Assembly (NCBI RefSeq): GCF_003384935.1 | Contig: NZ_QTTQ01000009.1 | Coordinates: 682,001-746,000 of the forward strand | Length of the DNA stretch: 64,000 nt | Origin: Lutibacter oceani | GTDB taxonomy: Bacteria > Bacteroidota > Bacteroidia > Flavobacteriales > Flavobacteriaceae | Direction of reading: 5' to 3' | Shown here: positions 52,831 through 61,790 of the stretch, piece by piece | How the letters are laid out: every line of letters starts with the position of its first letter | How positions within the stretch are numbered: the stretch's first letter is position 1 | The notes under the pieces: model-generated | What the model saw: the letters and a program-made list of their open reading frames with translations, nothing else | The model's database searches: none | What the model was told of the DNA's origin: nothing | Position numbers and translations under genes: made by a program

Positions 52831-53964
52831 ATGAGTTCAAAAATAAGATTAGGCATAATTGGTGGTGGTGGTGATTCCCTTATTGGAGTTTTACATAGAA
52901 TCGCCTCTTTTATGAACGATAATTACCAAATAGTTGGAGCAGTTTTTAACCCTGTTTGGGAAGAAAACATTGGTTTTGCAAAACAAATTGGTATAAACAC
53001 TTCTAGAATTTATCCAGATTTTGACACCTTTATAGAAAAAGAAACTGCACTACCAACTTCTGAAAGAATTCAAGTTGTTTCAGTACTTACACCCAACTTT
53101 CTGCACTTTCCAATGGCAAAAAAGTTGATAGAAAATGGATTCCATGTTATTTGTGAAAAACCAATGACTACAACATATGAAGAAGCCGAAATTTTACAAA
53201 AAACTTTAGCTAAAACCAACACTGTTTTTGCCGTTACTTATACGTACACAGGTTATCCAATGGTTCGCCAAATGCGTGAAATGATTAAAAACAATGAAAT
53301 TGGTGAAATTCAAAAAGTAGATATTCAATACTATCAAGGTTGGATAAATCCAATTATTCATGATAAGAAATTACGTAATACTGTTTGGAGATTAGATCCT
53401 AAAAAAGGTGGAATCAGCTGTTGCGTTGGAGATATTGGAACCCACGCTTTTAATATGGCAGAATACCTTACAGGGCTGGAAATAAAATCTATTTTGGCAG
53501 ATTTAAACTATTTATATGAAGACAACACCTTAGATATTGACGGTACTATTTTAGTTCGTTTTTCAGAAAATGTAAAAGGAGTGCTGAGAACAAGTCAAAT
53601 TGCAACTGGTGAAGAAAACGGACTTCAGGTTAAAATATATGGTACAAAAGGAGGTTTAAAATGGGAACAGGAAAACCCAAATTATCTACAAGTACTTTCT
53701 GAAGATAAACCTCTTCAAATTTACAAACCAGGACATTCTTATAATTCTGAATTATCTTTAAACGGAACTAAATTGCCACCAGGCCACCCTGAAGGAATTT
53801 TTGATTCTATGGCAAATATCTATTTAGGCGTTGCAAAAGCAATTAGAAATGAACCCTATAATTCTGGTGAATTTCCTGTAATGAATGATGGAGTAAGAGG
53901 TATGAAATTTATTGAACAATGCGTAGCTTCTCATAAAAATGGGAATAGCTGGGTTCAACTTTAA
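52831..53964 (+). CDS. Gfo/Idh/MocA family oxidoreductase, cytoplasmic
   Basis: 377 residues with no signal peptide. IRLGIIGGGGDSLIGVLHR Rossmann start, VVSVLTPNFLH, CEKPMTTTYEEAE with the EKP Lys, and GGISCCVGDIGTHAFNMAEY with the catalytic Asp/His region. Two bp after the MFS gene. As an NAD(P) enzyme inside the cell it could oxidise or re-reduce a 3-keto sugar. Confidence 0.92.
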   Translation: MSSKIRLGIIGGGGDSLIGVLHRIASFMNDNYQIVGAVFNPVWEENIGFAKQIGINTSRIYPDFDTFIEKETALPTSERIQVVSVLTPNFLHFPMAKKLIENGFHVICEKPMTTTYEEAEILQKTLAKTNTVFAVTYTYTGYPMVRQMREMIKNNEIGEIQKVDIQYYQGWINPIIHDKKLRNTVWRLDPKKGGISCCVGDIGTHAFNMAEYLTGLEIKSILADLNYLYEDNTLDIDGTILVRFSENVKGVLRTSQIATGEENGLQVKIYGTKGGLKWEQENPNYLQVLSEDKPLQIYKPGHSYNSELSLNGTKLPPGHPEGIFDSMANIYLGVAKAIRNEPYNSGEFPVMNDGVRGMKFIEQCVASHKNGNSWVQL

Positions 53965-54063
53965 AAATTAAAATATGAAACGAGCATGCTAAAAGACTTA
54001 TCACATAAAGAAATGACTATTAGCGAACAGCATGTGACCATTAAAAAAAAATAATATATACAC

Positions 54064-55116
54064 ATGAAAACAATTAAAGGTCCTGCAGTATTTTTAGCGC
54101 AATTTATGGGAGATGAAGCTCCTTTTAATAGCTTAGATACACTTTGCAAATGGGCCGTAGATTTAGGATATAAAGGCATTCAAATTCCTACTTGGGAAAG
54201 TCGTTTAATCGACTTAGATAAAGCTGCAGAAAGCAAAACTTATTGCGATGAGTTAAAAGGTAAAATTAATTCCTATGGGCTAGAAATAACTGAACTTTCA
54301 ACACATTTACAAGGGCAATTGGTTGCAGTACATCCTGCATTTGATATTATGTTTGATAATTTTGCACCTGAAAATTGTAGAAATAATCCAAAAAAAAGAA
54401 CTGAATGGGCAATTTCTCAAGTTAAAAATGCAGCTAGGGCAAGTAAAAATTTAGGCTTAAATGTTCACGGTACTTTTTCAGGAGCCCTTCTTTGGCATAC
54501 AGCACACCCTTGGCCACAACGTCCAGAAGGCTTGGTTGAAATGGGTTTTAAAGAATTAGCTAAAAGATGGCTACCTATTTTAAATACTTTTGATGAAAAC
54601 GGTGTGGATGTTTGTTATGAAATTCATCCCGGAGAAGATTTGCATGACGGTGTAACTTTTGAACGCTTTTTAGAAGCAACCGGTAATCATAAAAGAGTAA
54701 ATATTTTGTATGATCCCAGCCATTTTGTACTACAACAACTCAATTATATTCAATATATAGACTATTATCATGAATTTATTAAAATGTTTCATGTAAAAGA
54801 TGCTGAATTTAAGGCAACGGGAAAAAGTGGCACATTTGGTGGTTATCAGGACTGGAAAGATAGAGCTGGAAGATATCGCTCACTTGGAGATGGACAAATA
54901 GATTTTAAAACTATTTTTTCTAAACTTACACAATATGGGTGCGACGTTTGGGCTGTTATGGAATGGGAATGTTGTATTAAAAGTCCAGAACAAGGAGCTT
55001 TAGAAGGTGCGCCTTTTATACAAAAACATATTATTGAAGCCACAACAAAAGCTTTTGATGACTTTGCTGGAGCAGAAATAGATAATGAAAAACTTAAAAA
55101 AATACTTGGAATTTAA
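54064..55116 (+). CDS. TIM-barrel sugar isomerase/epimerase family protein, cytoplasmic
   Basis: 350 residues, no signal. IQIPTWESRLIDLDKAAES, NVHGTFSGALLWH, VCYEIHPGEDLHDG (metal Glu/His), YDPSHFVLQ (metal Asp/His), KMFHVKDAEF and AVMEWECCIKSPEQG are the barrel's ligand motifs and match the xylose isomerase-like family. Preceded by a 99-bp gap with no convincing promoter. Confidence 0.9.
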   Translation: MKTIKGPAVFLAQFMGDEAPFNSLDTLCKWAVDLGYKGIQIPTWESRLIDLDKAAESKTYCDELKGKINSYGLEITELSTHLQGQLVAVHPAFDIMFDNFAPENCRNNPKKRTEWAISQVKNAARASKNLGLNVHGTFSGALLWHTAHPWPQRPEGLVEMGFKELAKRWLPILNTFDENGVDVCYEIHPGEDLHDGVTFERFLEATGNHKRVNILYDPSHFVLQQLNYIQYIDYYHEFIKMFHVKDAEFKATGKSGTFGGYQDWKDRAGRYRSLGDGQIDFKTIFSKLTQYGCDVWAVMEWECCIKSPEQGALEGAPFIQKHIIEATTKAFDDFAGAEIDNEKLKKILGI

Positions 55117-55126
55117 ATCAACAGAT

Positions 55127-55915
55127 ATGAAAAAATTATTCGTTTTACTACTTATATTAGCAGTAACTATTTCTTGCTGTGAAAACACAAAAGAAGAAAA
55201 CTCAGAAAAAACTATACTAGCAGAAACTACTGAACAAGAACCAACCAAACCAGAAGAAACTGAGGTTTGGGAACCTAAACCTCCAGTTGTAATTCCTTCA
55301 AAAAACAATGCAGCGCCGTCTGATGCCATTGTTCTTTTTAATGGTGAAAACTTAGATGCATGGGTAACTGCTAAAGACAGTTCAGCAGTTAAATGGACTT
55401 TAAATGAAGATGGAAGCACAACTGTTAAACGCGGTACTGGAGCTATTCAAACGAAAGAAAATTTTGGAAGTGTGCAACTTCATCTTGAATGGAAATCACC
55501 TTCAGAAATTCGAGGAGATGGGCAAAATAGAGGGAATAGTGGTGTTTTTCTTCAAAACAGATACGAAATTCAAGTTTTAGATAATAACAATAATGATACT
55601 TATGTAAATGGTCAAGTGGGTTCTTTATACAAACAATCTATCCCATTAGCTAAAGCATCTTCCCCTACCGGTGAATGGAACACTTATGATATTATTTACC
55701 ACGCACCTGAATTTAATACTGATGGAACTAAAACAAAATCGGCTACTATAACTGTTATACATAATGGTATTTTAGTACAAGATCACGTTACTATAAAAGG
55801 TACAACAGAATATATTGGTTGGCCAAAAAATAATGCTCACGGTGATGCCCCTATTTCTTTACAAGATCACGATAGTGAAGTTAGTTATAGAAATATTTGG
55901 TTAAGAAAACTCTAA
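55127..55915 (+). CDS. DUF1080 / 3-keto-disaccharide hydrolase family lipoprotein
   Basis: 262 residues from ATG 55127, which starts a clean lipoprotein signal (KKLFVLLLILAVTISC); an ATG at 55085 overlaps the previous gene and hides the signal. Glu/Thr/Pro linker, then the jelly-roll: IVLFNGENLDAWVTAKD, NSGVFLQNRYEIQVLDN, GWPKNNAHGDAPISLQDH and SYRNIWLRKL. Longer version of the family with an extracytoplasmic linker. Confidence 0.9.
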   Translation: MKKLFVLLLILAVTISCCENTKEENSEKTILAETTEQEPTKPEETEVWEPKPPVVIPSKNNAAPSDAIVLFNGENLDAWVTAKDSSAVKWTLNEDGSTTVKRGTGAIQTKENFGSVQLHLEWKSPSEIRGDGQNRGNSGVFLQNRYEIQVLDNNNNDTYVNGQVGSLYKQSIPLAKASSPTGEWNTYDIIYHAPEFNTDGTKTKSATITVIHNGILVQDHVTIKGTTEYIGWPKNNAHGDAPISLQDHDSEVSYRNIWLRKL

Positions 55916-55928
55916 AAACCTCTAAATC

Positions 55929-56654
55929 ATGTTTAATTTAAAAAAAATAGTCCTTTTTATTGCAGTTTTTGCTATAGGATTTTTTGGAACCAAGTATTTT
56001 TTAAACACAAATAAAGCTACTGAAGATAACAATGATTGGGTTTCATTATTTGATGGAAAAACTTTTAATGGTTGGCATAATTACAATACCAAAACTATTT
56101 CTGATGAATGGCAGATAATTGATGGAGCAATGGTTTTTACTCCAGATCCAAACAAAGATGGAGGGATTAATAATTTAGTTACAGATAATGACTATACAAA
56201 TTTTAAACTTTCAATAGATTGGAAAATTTCTGAAGGTGGAAATAGTGGTATTTTCTTTGGTGTATTTGAAGATGAACAGTTTAGTGTTCCTTACCAAACT
56301 GGGCCAGAAATACAGGTTTTAGATGATTTACAACATCCAGACAAAGAAAATGTAACGCATAGATCTGGATCTTTGTACGATATGATTGCTCCTTCTGAAG
56401 AAGCAGTAAAAAATGTAGGAGAATGGAATACTTGCATTATTGAAATAAACCATAAAACCAATAGTGGAAATATTTGGTTGAACGAGAAAAAGATTGTTTC
56501 ATTTCCTGTTGAAGGTGCTGAATGGGATACAATGGTTTCCAAATCCAAATTTAAAGATTGGCCAGCATTTGGAAAGTATAAAACAGGTAAAATTGGACTT
56601 CAAGATCACGGTAATAGTGTATCATTTAGAAATATAAAAATAAAAGAACTTTAG
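55929..56654 (+). CDS. DUF1080 / 3-keto-disaccharide hydrolase family protein, membrane-anchored
   Basis: 241 residues. N-terminal hydrophobic segment (VLFIAVFAIGFFGTKYFL) without lipobox, so probably a signal anchor. Jelly-roll from WVSLFDGKTFNGWHNYN, with GGNSGIFFGVFED, GPEIQVLDD, RSGSLYDMI and GLQDHGNSVSFRNIKIKEL. Tandem with a paralogue 13 bp upstream, perhaps differing in anomer or aglycone preference (inference). Terminator follows. Confidence 0.9.
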   Translation: MFNLKKIVLFIAVFAIGFFGTKYFLNTNKATEDNNDWVSLFDGKTFNGWHNYNTKTISDEWQIIDGAMVFTPDPNKDGGINNLVTDNDYTNFKLSIDWKISEGGNSGIFFGVFEDEQFSVPYQTGPEIQVLDDLQHPDKENVTHRSGSLYDMIAPSEEAVKNVGEWNTCIIEINHKTNSGNIWLNEKKIVSFPVEGAEWDTMVSKSKFKDWPAFGKYKTGKIGLQDHGNSVSFRNIKIKEL

Positions 56655-56688
56655 TTTTTTTATAAACATAAGATTAAATAATTAGGTT

Positions 56689-56718
56689 AAAATCCGCTTT
56701 AATTAAAGTGGATTTTTT
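56689..56718 (+). terminator. Terminator of the right carbohydrate arm
   Basis: AAAATCCGCTTT / AAAGTGGATTTT pairs as a 12-bp stem (one G-T) with AATT loop and T-rich tail. It lies 35 bp after the last DUF1080 stop and 12 bp before the HD gene. Confidence 0.85.
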
Positions 56719-56729
56719 ATTTTTAAAAA

Positions 56730-57383
56730 ATGAATAAACAAGAAATAATTTCCAAAACGGAAGCATTTGTAAAATCAACTTTAAAAGATGCTGAAGGAGG
56801 ACATGATTGGTTTCATATTTTACGTGTTTGGAACAATGCAAAACTAATTGCCAAGAATGAAAGCGTTGATCTTTTTATAGTTGAATTAGGTGCTTTATTA
56901 CACGATATTGCCGATTCTAAATTTCATAATGGTGATGAAACTGTTGGCCCAAAAGTTGCTCGAAAATTTTTAGAAAATGAAAATGTACCTAATGAAGTTA
57001 TAATTCATATTGAAAATATTATTACAAATATTTCTTTTAAAGGAGGTAATTTTGAGCGAAATTTTACTTCACCGGAACTTCTTGTTTTACAAGATGCTGA
57101 TAGGTTAGATGCTATTGGTGCTATTGGAATAGCGCGATGCTTTAACTATGGCGGTTTTAAAAATAGACCTTTATACAATCCTGCAATTAAGCCAAATTTA
57201 AATCAAACCAAAGAGGAATATAAAAATTCAGAAGCACCAACTATCAATCATTTCTATGAAAAATTATTGTTATTAAAAGAGAGAATGAATACTGTTTCAG
57301 GAAAAAAAATTGCTGAAGAACGCCACCAATACATGGAAGCATTTCTTCAGCAATTTTATAGTGAATGGAATGGTTTAAAATAA
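56730..57383 (+). CDS. HD domain phosphohydrolase (YedJ-like)
   Basis: 217 residues. GGHDWFHILRVWNNA (metal His), LLHDIADSKFHNGD (HD pair), and VLQDADRLDAIGAIGIARCF (distal Asp), the YedJ/PF01966-type pattern. Probably a nucleotide or phosphoester hydrolase; substrate unknown. It lies beyond the terminator of the carbohydrate locus and is likely independent. Confidence 0.88.
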   Translation: MNKQEIISKTEAFVKSTLKDAEGGHDWFHILRVWNNAKLIAKNESVDLFIVELGALLHDIADSKFHNGDETVGPKVARKFLENENVPNEVIIHIENIITNISFKGGNFERNFTSPELLVLQDADRLDAIGAIGIARCFNYGGFKNRPLYNPAIKPNLNQTKEEYKNSEAPTINHFYEKLLLLKERMNTVSGKKIAEERHQYMEAFLQQFYSEWNGLK

Positions 57384-57393
57384 ACCATTCCAT
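57365..57393 (+). terminator. Hairpin at the end of the HD gene
   Basis: ATGGAATGGTTTA and its complement form a perfect 13-bp stem around AAA. The left arm is inside the coding sequence and the stop codon begins the right arm. The tail TGTTTTATT is only moderately T-rich. Confidence 0.6.
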
Positions 57394-57418
57394 TGTTTTA
57401 TTAACGTTTAAAGAAGTA

Positions 57419-57997
57419 TTAAAATTCTAAATCAGCTACTAAATCAAACTCATCATAAATAGCTTTGTCTTTTAAATTATCAAAAAATGCAGTTGAACCA
57501 TATCTCACATCGTAAACTGTTCTATCAATTTTTAATGAAGCATTTGCTTTATTACCATAAATTGACATATTAAAAGCAATTGGTTTTGTAATTCCTTTAA
57601 TAGTTAAATTTCCAGAAATTTTGTAAGAGTTTTTACCTGTAGCTTCAACATTTTGAAATACTAAAGTTGATGTTGGATGGTTTTGAACTCCAAAAAAATC
57701 ATCAGACTTTAAATGTCCTTCTAATTTTGTTTTATAGTCACCTTCCATATCAGTATTACTAATTGATGTCATATCCATAGTAATTTCTCCTCCAGTTAGT
57801 TTTCCATCAGTAAAACTTAACATTCCAGATTTTAAACTTATAACACCTTCATGAGAACCTGTTACTTTGTATCCTTTCCATACTACCTTACTTTGTTCAA
57901 CTTTAATAGTTTTATCACCATCATTTAAGGTTGTAAATGAGAAAGTAACTAATGCAATTATTGCTAAAATTGTTGAATTTTTAATTAAATTTTTCAT
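57419..57997 (-). CDS. YceI family exported protein
   Basis: 192 residues with a signal peptide (MKNLIKNSTILAIIALVTF). The lipocalin-like barrel follows: KVVWKGYKVTGSHEGVISLK, GGEITMDMTSI, LKSDDFFGVQNHPTSTLVF, GNLTIKGITKPIAF, KIDRTVYDVRYGS. Binds long isoprenoid-like lipids in homologues. A palindrome and a third Crp/Fnr gene lie just upstream. Confidence 0.93.
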   Translation of the reverse strand: MKNLIKNSTILAIIALVTFSFTTLNDGDKTIKVEQSKVVWKGYKVTGSHEGVISLKSGMLSFTDGKLTGGEITMDMTSISNTDMEGDYKTKLEGHLKSDDFFGVQNHPTSTLVFQNVEATGKNSYKISGNLTIKGITKPIAFNMSIYGNKANASLKIDRTVYDVRYGSTAFFDNLKDKAIYDEFDLVADLEF

Positions 57998-58024
57998 ATT
58001 GTTATTGTATTAAATTTTATAATA

Positions 58025-58032
58025 CAAAGGTC
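58025..58032 (-). promoter_or_regulatory. Possible -7 element of yceI
   Basis: The minus strand reads GACCTTTG, 7 of 8 matches to TAnnTTTG, 27 bp before the ATG. The palindrome at 58074-58095 is centred near -60 to -66 of the expected transcript, the range of a class I activator site. Confidence 0.4.
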
Positions 58033-58073
58033 TGAAACACAATTCAGTAAAAAAATAAAGTAGATTATGAAAT

Positions 58074-58095
58074 AATGTTAAACTAGTTTAACATT
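58074..58095. promoter_or_regulatory. Candidate Crp/Fnr operator, 22-bp perfect palindrome
   Basis: Arms AATGTTAAAC and GTTTAACATT flank TA. It begins 3 bp after the stop of the Crp/Fnr gene and lies 77 bp before the yceI start. No T-run follows on the minus strand, so operator is more likely than terminator. Confidence 0.6.
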
Positions 58096-58097
58096 TA

Positions 58098-58679
58098 TTA
58101 CTCTAAAGCTAACTGACTTTTAATTTTACTCAAAAATTCTTTAGTAATACCTAAATAAGAAGCAACCATATATTGAGGAATACGCTGTTCAATTTTTGGG
58201 TAATTTTCTTTAAAAATTAAATACCTTTCTTTTGCAGACATGCTGAAGTTTCTAACAATTCTTTTTTGTGAAGCCACAAGTGCTCGTTCAACAATTTTTC
58301 TAAAAAAACGTTCAAGCTTGGGTATTAGAATATACAACTCTTCATTAGCTTCATACGAAATTTGAATGAGTTCTGTATTTTCTATACATTGAACATTATA
58401 ATCGGCTGGTTTTTGTGCTATAAAACTACCCATATCTGAAGTCCACCAATCTTCTATTGCAAATAAAATAATATGTTCTTGGCCATCATTATCCATATAA
58501 AAAGTTTTAGTACAACCTGAAAGAATAAAATATTCATATTTACAAACATCTCCTTGCTGTACTAAATATTGTCCTTTTAAGTACTTTTTATAGGTTATTT
58601 TAGAAAGCAGTATTTCCTCTTCCTCTTTAGTTAAACTAATATGCTTGTTAATATAATTTAATAAAAATTGTTCTTTCAT
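58098..58679 (-). CDS. Crp/Fnr family transcriptional regulator
   Basis: 193 residues. Beta-roll domain (KGQYLVQQGDVCKYEYFIL ~35-53, then FYMDNDGQEHIILF) and a short C-terminal HTH (PQYMVASYLGITKEFLSKIKSQL). This is the short Bacteroidota subgroup often called cAMP-binding proteins, without obvious cAMP contacts. The gene is followed by a palindrome and yceI. Confidence 0.88.
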   Translation of the reverse strand: MKEQFLLNYINKHISLTKEEEEILLSKITYKKYLKGQYLVQQGDVCKYEYFILSGCTKTFYMDNDGQEHIILFAIEDWWTSDMGSFIAQKPADYNVQCIENTELIQISYEANEELYILIPKLERFFRKIVERALVASQKRIVRNFSMSAKERYLIFKENYPKIEQRIPQYMVASYLGITKEFLSKIKSQLALE

Positions 58680-58706
58680 TTTACTTTGAGTCCTTTCAAC
58701 TAGCGT

Positions 58707-59480
58707 TTAAAAATTTGGCTTTCTTTTTTCCAAAAATGCCGTTGTACCTTCTTTAAAATCTTCAGTACCAAAACTAACTCCAAATTGCTCTATTTCAACA
58801 CTATATCCATTAACACAGTTTGTGTAATTAGCATTAATTGCTTTAATGGCTGCACTAATTGCTACTGAAGAATTTCTAGTTATTTTTGAAGCTAATTTTT
58901 CACACAATGGTAATAATTCTTCTTGTTCAACAACATAATTTACTAAACCACAATCTTTAGCCTCTTCCGCAGAAATCATTCCGGCTGTCATAATCATTTC
59001 CATTGCTTTTCCTTTACCAACTAGTTGCGGTAACCGTTGCGTACCACCATAACCAGGGATAACTCCCAAACTAACTTCCGGCAATCCCATTTTTGCATTG
59101 GTACTTGCAACTCTAAAATGTGCGGCCATTGCCAATTCTAACCCTCCACCTAATGCAAAACCGTTTACAGCTGCAATAACTGGCGTGCCTAAATTTTGAA
59201 CAAAATCGAATAAAATTTCTTGTCCCTTTCTGGCTAGCTCTGTTCCTTCTTCAACATTGAAATTAGCAAATTCTGAAATGTCTGCACCAGCAACAAAAGC
59301 TTTTTCACCACTACCGGTAATAATAATAACTTTTACATCACTGTCTTCATTTAATGATTTAAAAGCTGTGTGTAATTCTTCAATAGTTACTTTATTTAAA
59401 GCATTTAATTTTGAAGGTCTATTAATAGTTAATACTGCTAAATTTTCTTTTTGCTTAATTAAAATATTTTCGAAATCCAT
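58707..59480 (-). CDS. Enoyl-CoA hydratase/isomerase (crotonase) family
   Basis: 257 residues. AFVAGADISEF (oxyanion hole), FALGGGLELAMAAHFR and GLPEVSLGVIPGYGGTQRLPQLVGK with both catalytic Glu positions (E in GGLELA region and in LPEVSLG) give a true hydratase pattern. Adds water to trans-2-enoyl-CoA in beta-oxidation or short-chain acyl metabolism. 4 bp after the kinase gene. Confidence 0.92.
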   Translation of the reverse strand: MDFENILIKQKENLAVLTINRPSKLNALNKVTIEELHTAFKSLNEDSDVKVIIITGSGEKAFVAGADISEFANFNVEEGTELARKGQEILFDFVQNLGTPVIAAVNGFALGGGLELAMAAHFRVASTNAKMGLPEVSLGVIPGYGGTQRLPQLVGKGKAMEMIMTAGMISAEEAKDCGLVNYVVEQEELLPLCEKLASKITRNSSVAISAAIKAINANYTNCVNGYSVEIEQFGVSFGTEDFKEGTTAFLEKRKPNF

Positions 59481-59484
59481 AAAA

Positions 59485-60945
59485 TTATTTTTTAGGTAAT
59501 ACTATTTTAAAAACTGTTCCTTTATTGTATTGCGTTGTAAAATTAATTGTACCATTATAAGCTTCAACTATATTTTTTACCATTGGTAATCCTAAGCCCA
59601 TTCCGCTTGATTTTGTGGTAAATTTTGGTTCAAATATTTTATCTTTATCTTGATCAGAAATTCCTTTTCCATTATCTGCAATAATAATTTCAACATTACC
59701 ATTGTCTTCTGAAACAGTTACTTCAATTTTTTTATTTTCAGTTTCTGCTAAGGCGTGTGTAGCATTTTTCACTAAATTAGTTACAACCCTTATTAATTGC
59801 GTTTTATCTAAATAGGCAATAATTTGGTGTTGCTTTGGAAAATATGAAATATAATCTTCTGTAAAAATATCTAAGGCAAGTTTTACCACGTTAACCACAT
59901 TTAATTCTTCTCTATGAGGTGTTGGCATTTTGGCGAAATTTGAAAATGCAGAAGCAATAGAGCTCATAATATCAATTTGTTGAATTAATGTTTTACTGAA
60001 TTCATCTATTTTATCGTGGATGTTAGGATCATTAGGGTCAAATTTTCTTTGAAAACTTTGCACTGTTAATCGCATAGGAGTTAATGGATTTTTAATTTCG
60101 TGTGCAACTTGTTTTGCCATTTCACGCCAAGCTTGTTCACGTTCCCCTTTTGCCAGTTTTACAGCACTTTTTTCAAGTTCATCAACCATATTATTGTAGG
60201 CATTTACCAAGGTGAAAATTTCTGAACTTGCATTTTTTAATGTAATTTTTTCATTAGAAGTATTTAATCTTGTTTGACGCATTTTATCAGTAATAGCTTT
60301 TATATTTCTTGTTATATAACTTGAAATAAAATACGCCAAACCTATTGCCAATAAAAACATTATAAAATAAACGTAAGCCATTCTAACCAAAAATTCTTCT
60401 AAATCTTTGTCTTGGGCTGTATTATCTTGTACATATTGTAAATTTAAAATCCCAATTGGTTTAAACTTATTGTCGGTAATATAGGAATAGGATGATTGTA
60501 AACTTTTTCCTTTTATAATTTTAGTGTTTACAAAACGATGATCAATATTGTTTCTTACGCCTTTTAAAACAGTGTCATTAAGTTTTGCTGGTGCGCTGCT
60601 TTGTACAAATCCAGAATGTGAACTTTTCGCTATATTTCCTGATAAATTGTAAATATTAATTTCCAGCTTTTCTATATCCGAAATTTCGTAAATCTTTTCT
60701 CTAAATATATATTCTAAATTCGCTTCTACAACTGGAAATGTATTACCGTTCCCACTATTTAACCAATAATTTATAGATGCTTTTACAGCTTCTTCTTTTC
60801 GCTCTAATCTTCCTTGATTATATTCATCCGTTTGCTCTTTATACTGAAAAATTGTAACCGCAGCAATTAATATTGATGCCAATAATATTAACAATATCAT
60901 TGCCAAAAATATTCTATTTCTAAGTGATAGCTGTTTTATTTTCAT
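59485..60945 (-). CDS. NtrY-like sensor histidine kinase
   Basis: 486 residues. Two membrane helices (~10-30 and ~190-210) flank a periplasmic sensor; a HAMP-like linker follows, then the phospho-acceptor helix AHEIKNPLTPMRLTVQ (His ~290) and the ATPase domain with NATHALAE (N box), DNGKGIS and GMGLGLPMV. HEIKNPLTP is typical of NtrY relatives. No response regulator is adjacent. Confidence 0.92.
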   Translation of the reverse strand: MKIKQLSLRNRIFLAMILLILLASILIAAVTIFQYKEQTDEYNQGRLERKEEAVKASINYWLNSGNGNTFPVVEANLEYIFREKIYEISDIEKLEINIYNLSGNIAKSSHSGFVQSSAPAKLNDTVLKGVRNNIDHRFVNTKIIKGKSLQSSYSYITDNKFKPIGILNLQYVQDNTAQDKDLEEFLVRMAYVYFIMFLLAIGLAYFISSYITRNIKAITDKMRQTRLNTSNEKITLKNASSEIFTLVNAYNNMVDELEKSAVKLAKGEREQAWREMAKQVAHEIKNPLTPMRLTVQSFQRKFDPNDPNIHDKIDEFSKTLIQQIDIMSSIASAFSNFAKMPTPHREELNVVNVVKLALDIFTEDYISYFPKQHQIIAYLDKTQLIRVVTNLVKNATHALAETENKKIEVTVSEDNGNVEIIIADNGKGISDQDKDKIFEPKFTTKSSGMGLGLPMVKNIVEAYNGTINFTTQYNKGTVFKIVLPKK

Positions 60946-61014
60946 GCTTTAATTTGAAGTAAATATAAGTAATAAATTTGACGGTTTAAAACAATAACCA
61001 TCCCCGAAAAACAT

Positions 61015-61037
61015 TTTAATTCATTAAATGAATTAAA
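61015..61037 (-). terminator. Weak terminator-like palindrome after the PepSY gene
   Basis: TTTAATTCATT and its complement around a single A, 3 bp after the PepSY stop on the minus strand; the following minus-strand sequence has a five-T run. All A/T except two pairs, so a weak terminator or a binding site. Confidence 0.4.
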
Positions 61038-61040
61038 CTT

Positions 61041-61790
61041 TTACTTTTTTAATTTTCTTATGGTAGGTGATGTTAAATAAAACAGGAAAAATCCAGAAAA
61101 AATAGTTAATACTCCTAACGCAGAGAATATACGAAGCACCCAGTTTGTAATAATATCTCTAGTTGTATAATCCATAGTATGAAGCATCCATAAAAAATCA
61201 AAACGTCTCCAATTGTTATTTCTTACACTTGTAATTTGGCCCGATTCTGTAGAAATATATATGGTTGTTTGCGAAGGATGATCTAATGTAAAAGCATATG
61301 CCGGAAGTGGTTTTTCTCTATATTCGTGATGATTTCCAACGGTGTGTTTATCTAAAAATTCAGCTTTTATAATTGGAATGTGATTTTTTAAATGTCCTTC
61401 TACCAATTCAATGCATTCCTGTCCGGAAAATAATGGTCTTAGTTTTCCTGTTTCAGCAACTATTAATTGAACTTTTAATTGGTTGCCATCAAAATATTTT
61501 AATTGAGCGAACGGTTTTCCAAAAGCCTCTACTAAATTTATAGATTGAATAGAGTCAAAATTTACTAAAATTTTTAAGGAATCAATTCCCTTTTGAATTT
61601 GAGAAAAGTCAATGTTTTTAAAATATATTTTATCTTGTTTTAACAATGTTTTACCATGAACATCATCCATATTATTCCAACTAAAATACAAACCGCCAAG
61701 TGTCCAAAATAAAAATTGAATCCCCAAAAAAACACCCAAATAACGGTGGATTTTTCGAGCATTATAATTTATATTTTTTTTGAACTTCAT
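61041..61790 (-). CDS. PepSY-associated transmembrane protein
   Basis: 249 residues. Membrane helix near the start (YLGVFLGIQFLFWTLGGLYF), a periplasmic PepSY-like part with HQVG-type segment (HTVGNHHEYREKPLPAYAF) and a second helix pair at the C-terminus (WVLRIFSALGVLTIFSGFFL). RKIHRYLGVFLG is the usual start of this family, linked to iron reduction or siderophore uptake in other bacteria. Starts at the stop of the SemiSWEET gene (1-bp overlap). Confidence 0.85.
   Translation of the reverse strand: MKFKKNINYNARKIHRYLGVFLGIQFLFWTLGGLYFSWNNMDDVHGKTLLKQDKIYFKNIDFSQIQKGIDSLKILVNFDSIQSINLVEAFGKPFAQLKYFDGNQLKVQLIVAETGKLRPLFSGQECIELVEGHLKNHIPIIKAEFLDKHTVGNHHEYREKPLPAYAFTLDHPSQTTIYISTESGQITSVRNNNWRRFDFLWMLHTMDYTTRDIITNWVLRIFSALGVLTIFSGFFLFYLTSPTIRKLKK

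Noticed and set aside
53986-54054. 22-codon frame (MLKDLSHKEMTIS...) in the 99-bp gap before a TIM-barrel gene
   Set aside because: No recognisable similarity, no promoter or coding signature beyond length; chance is as likely.
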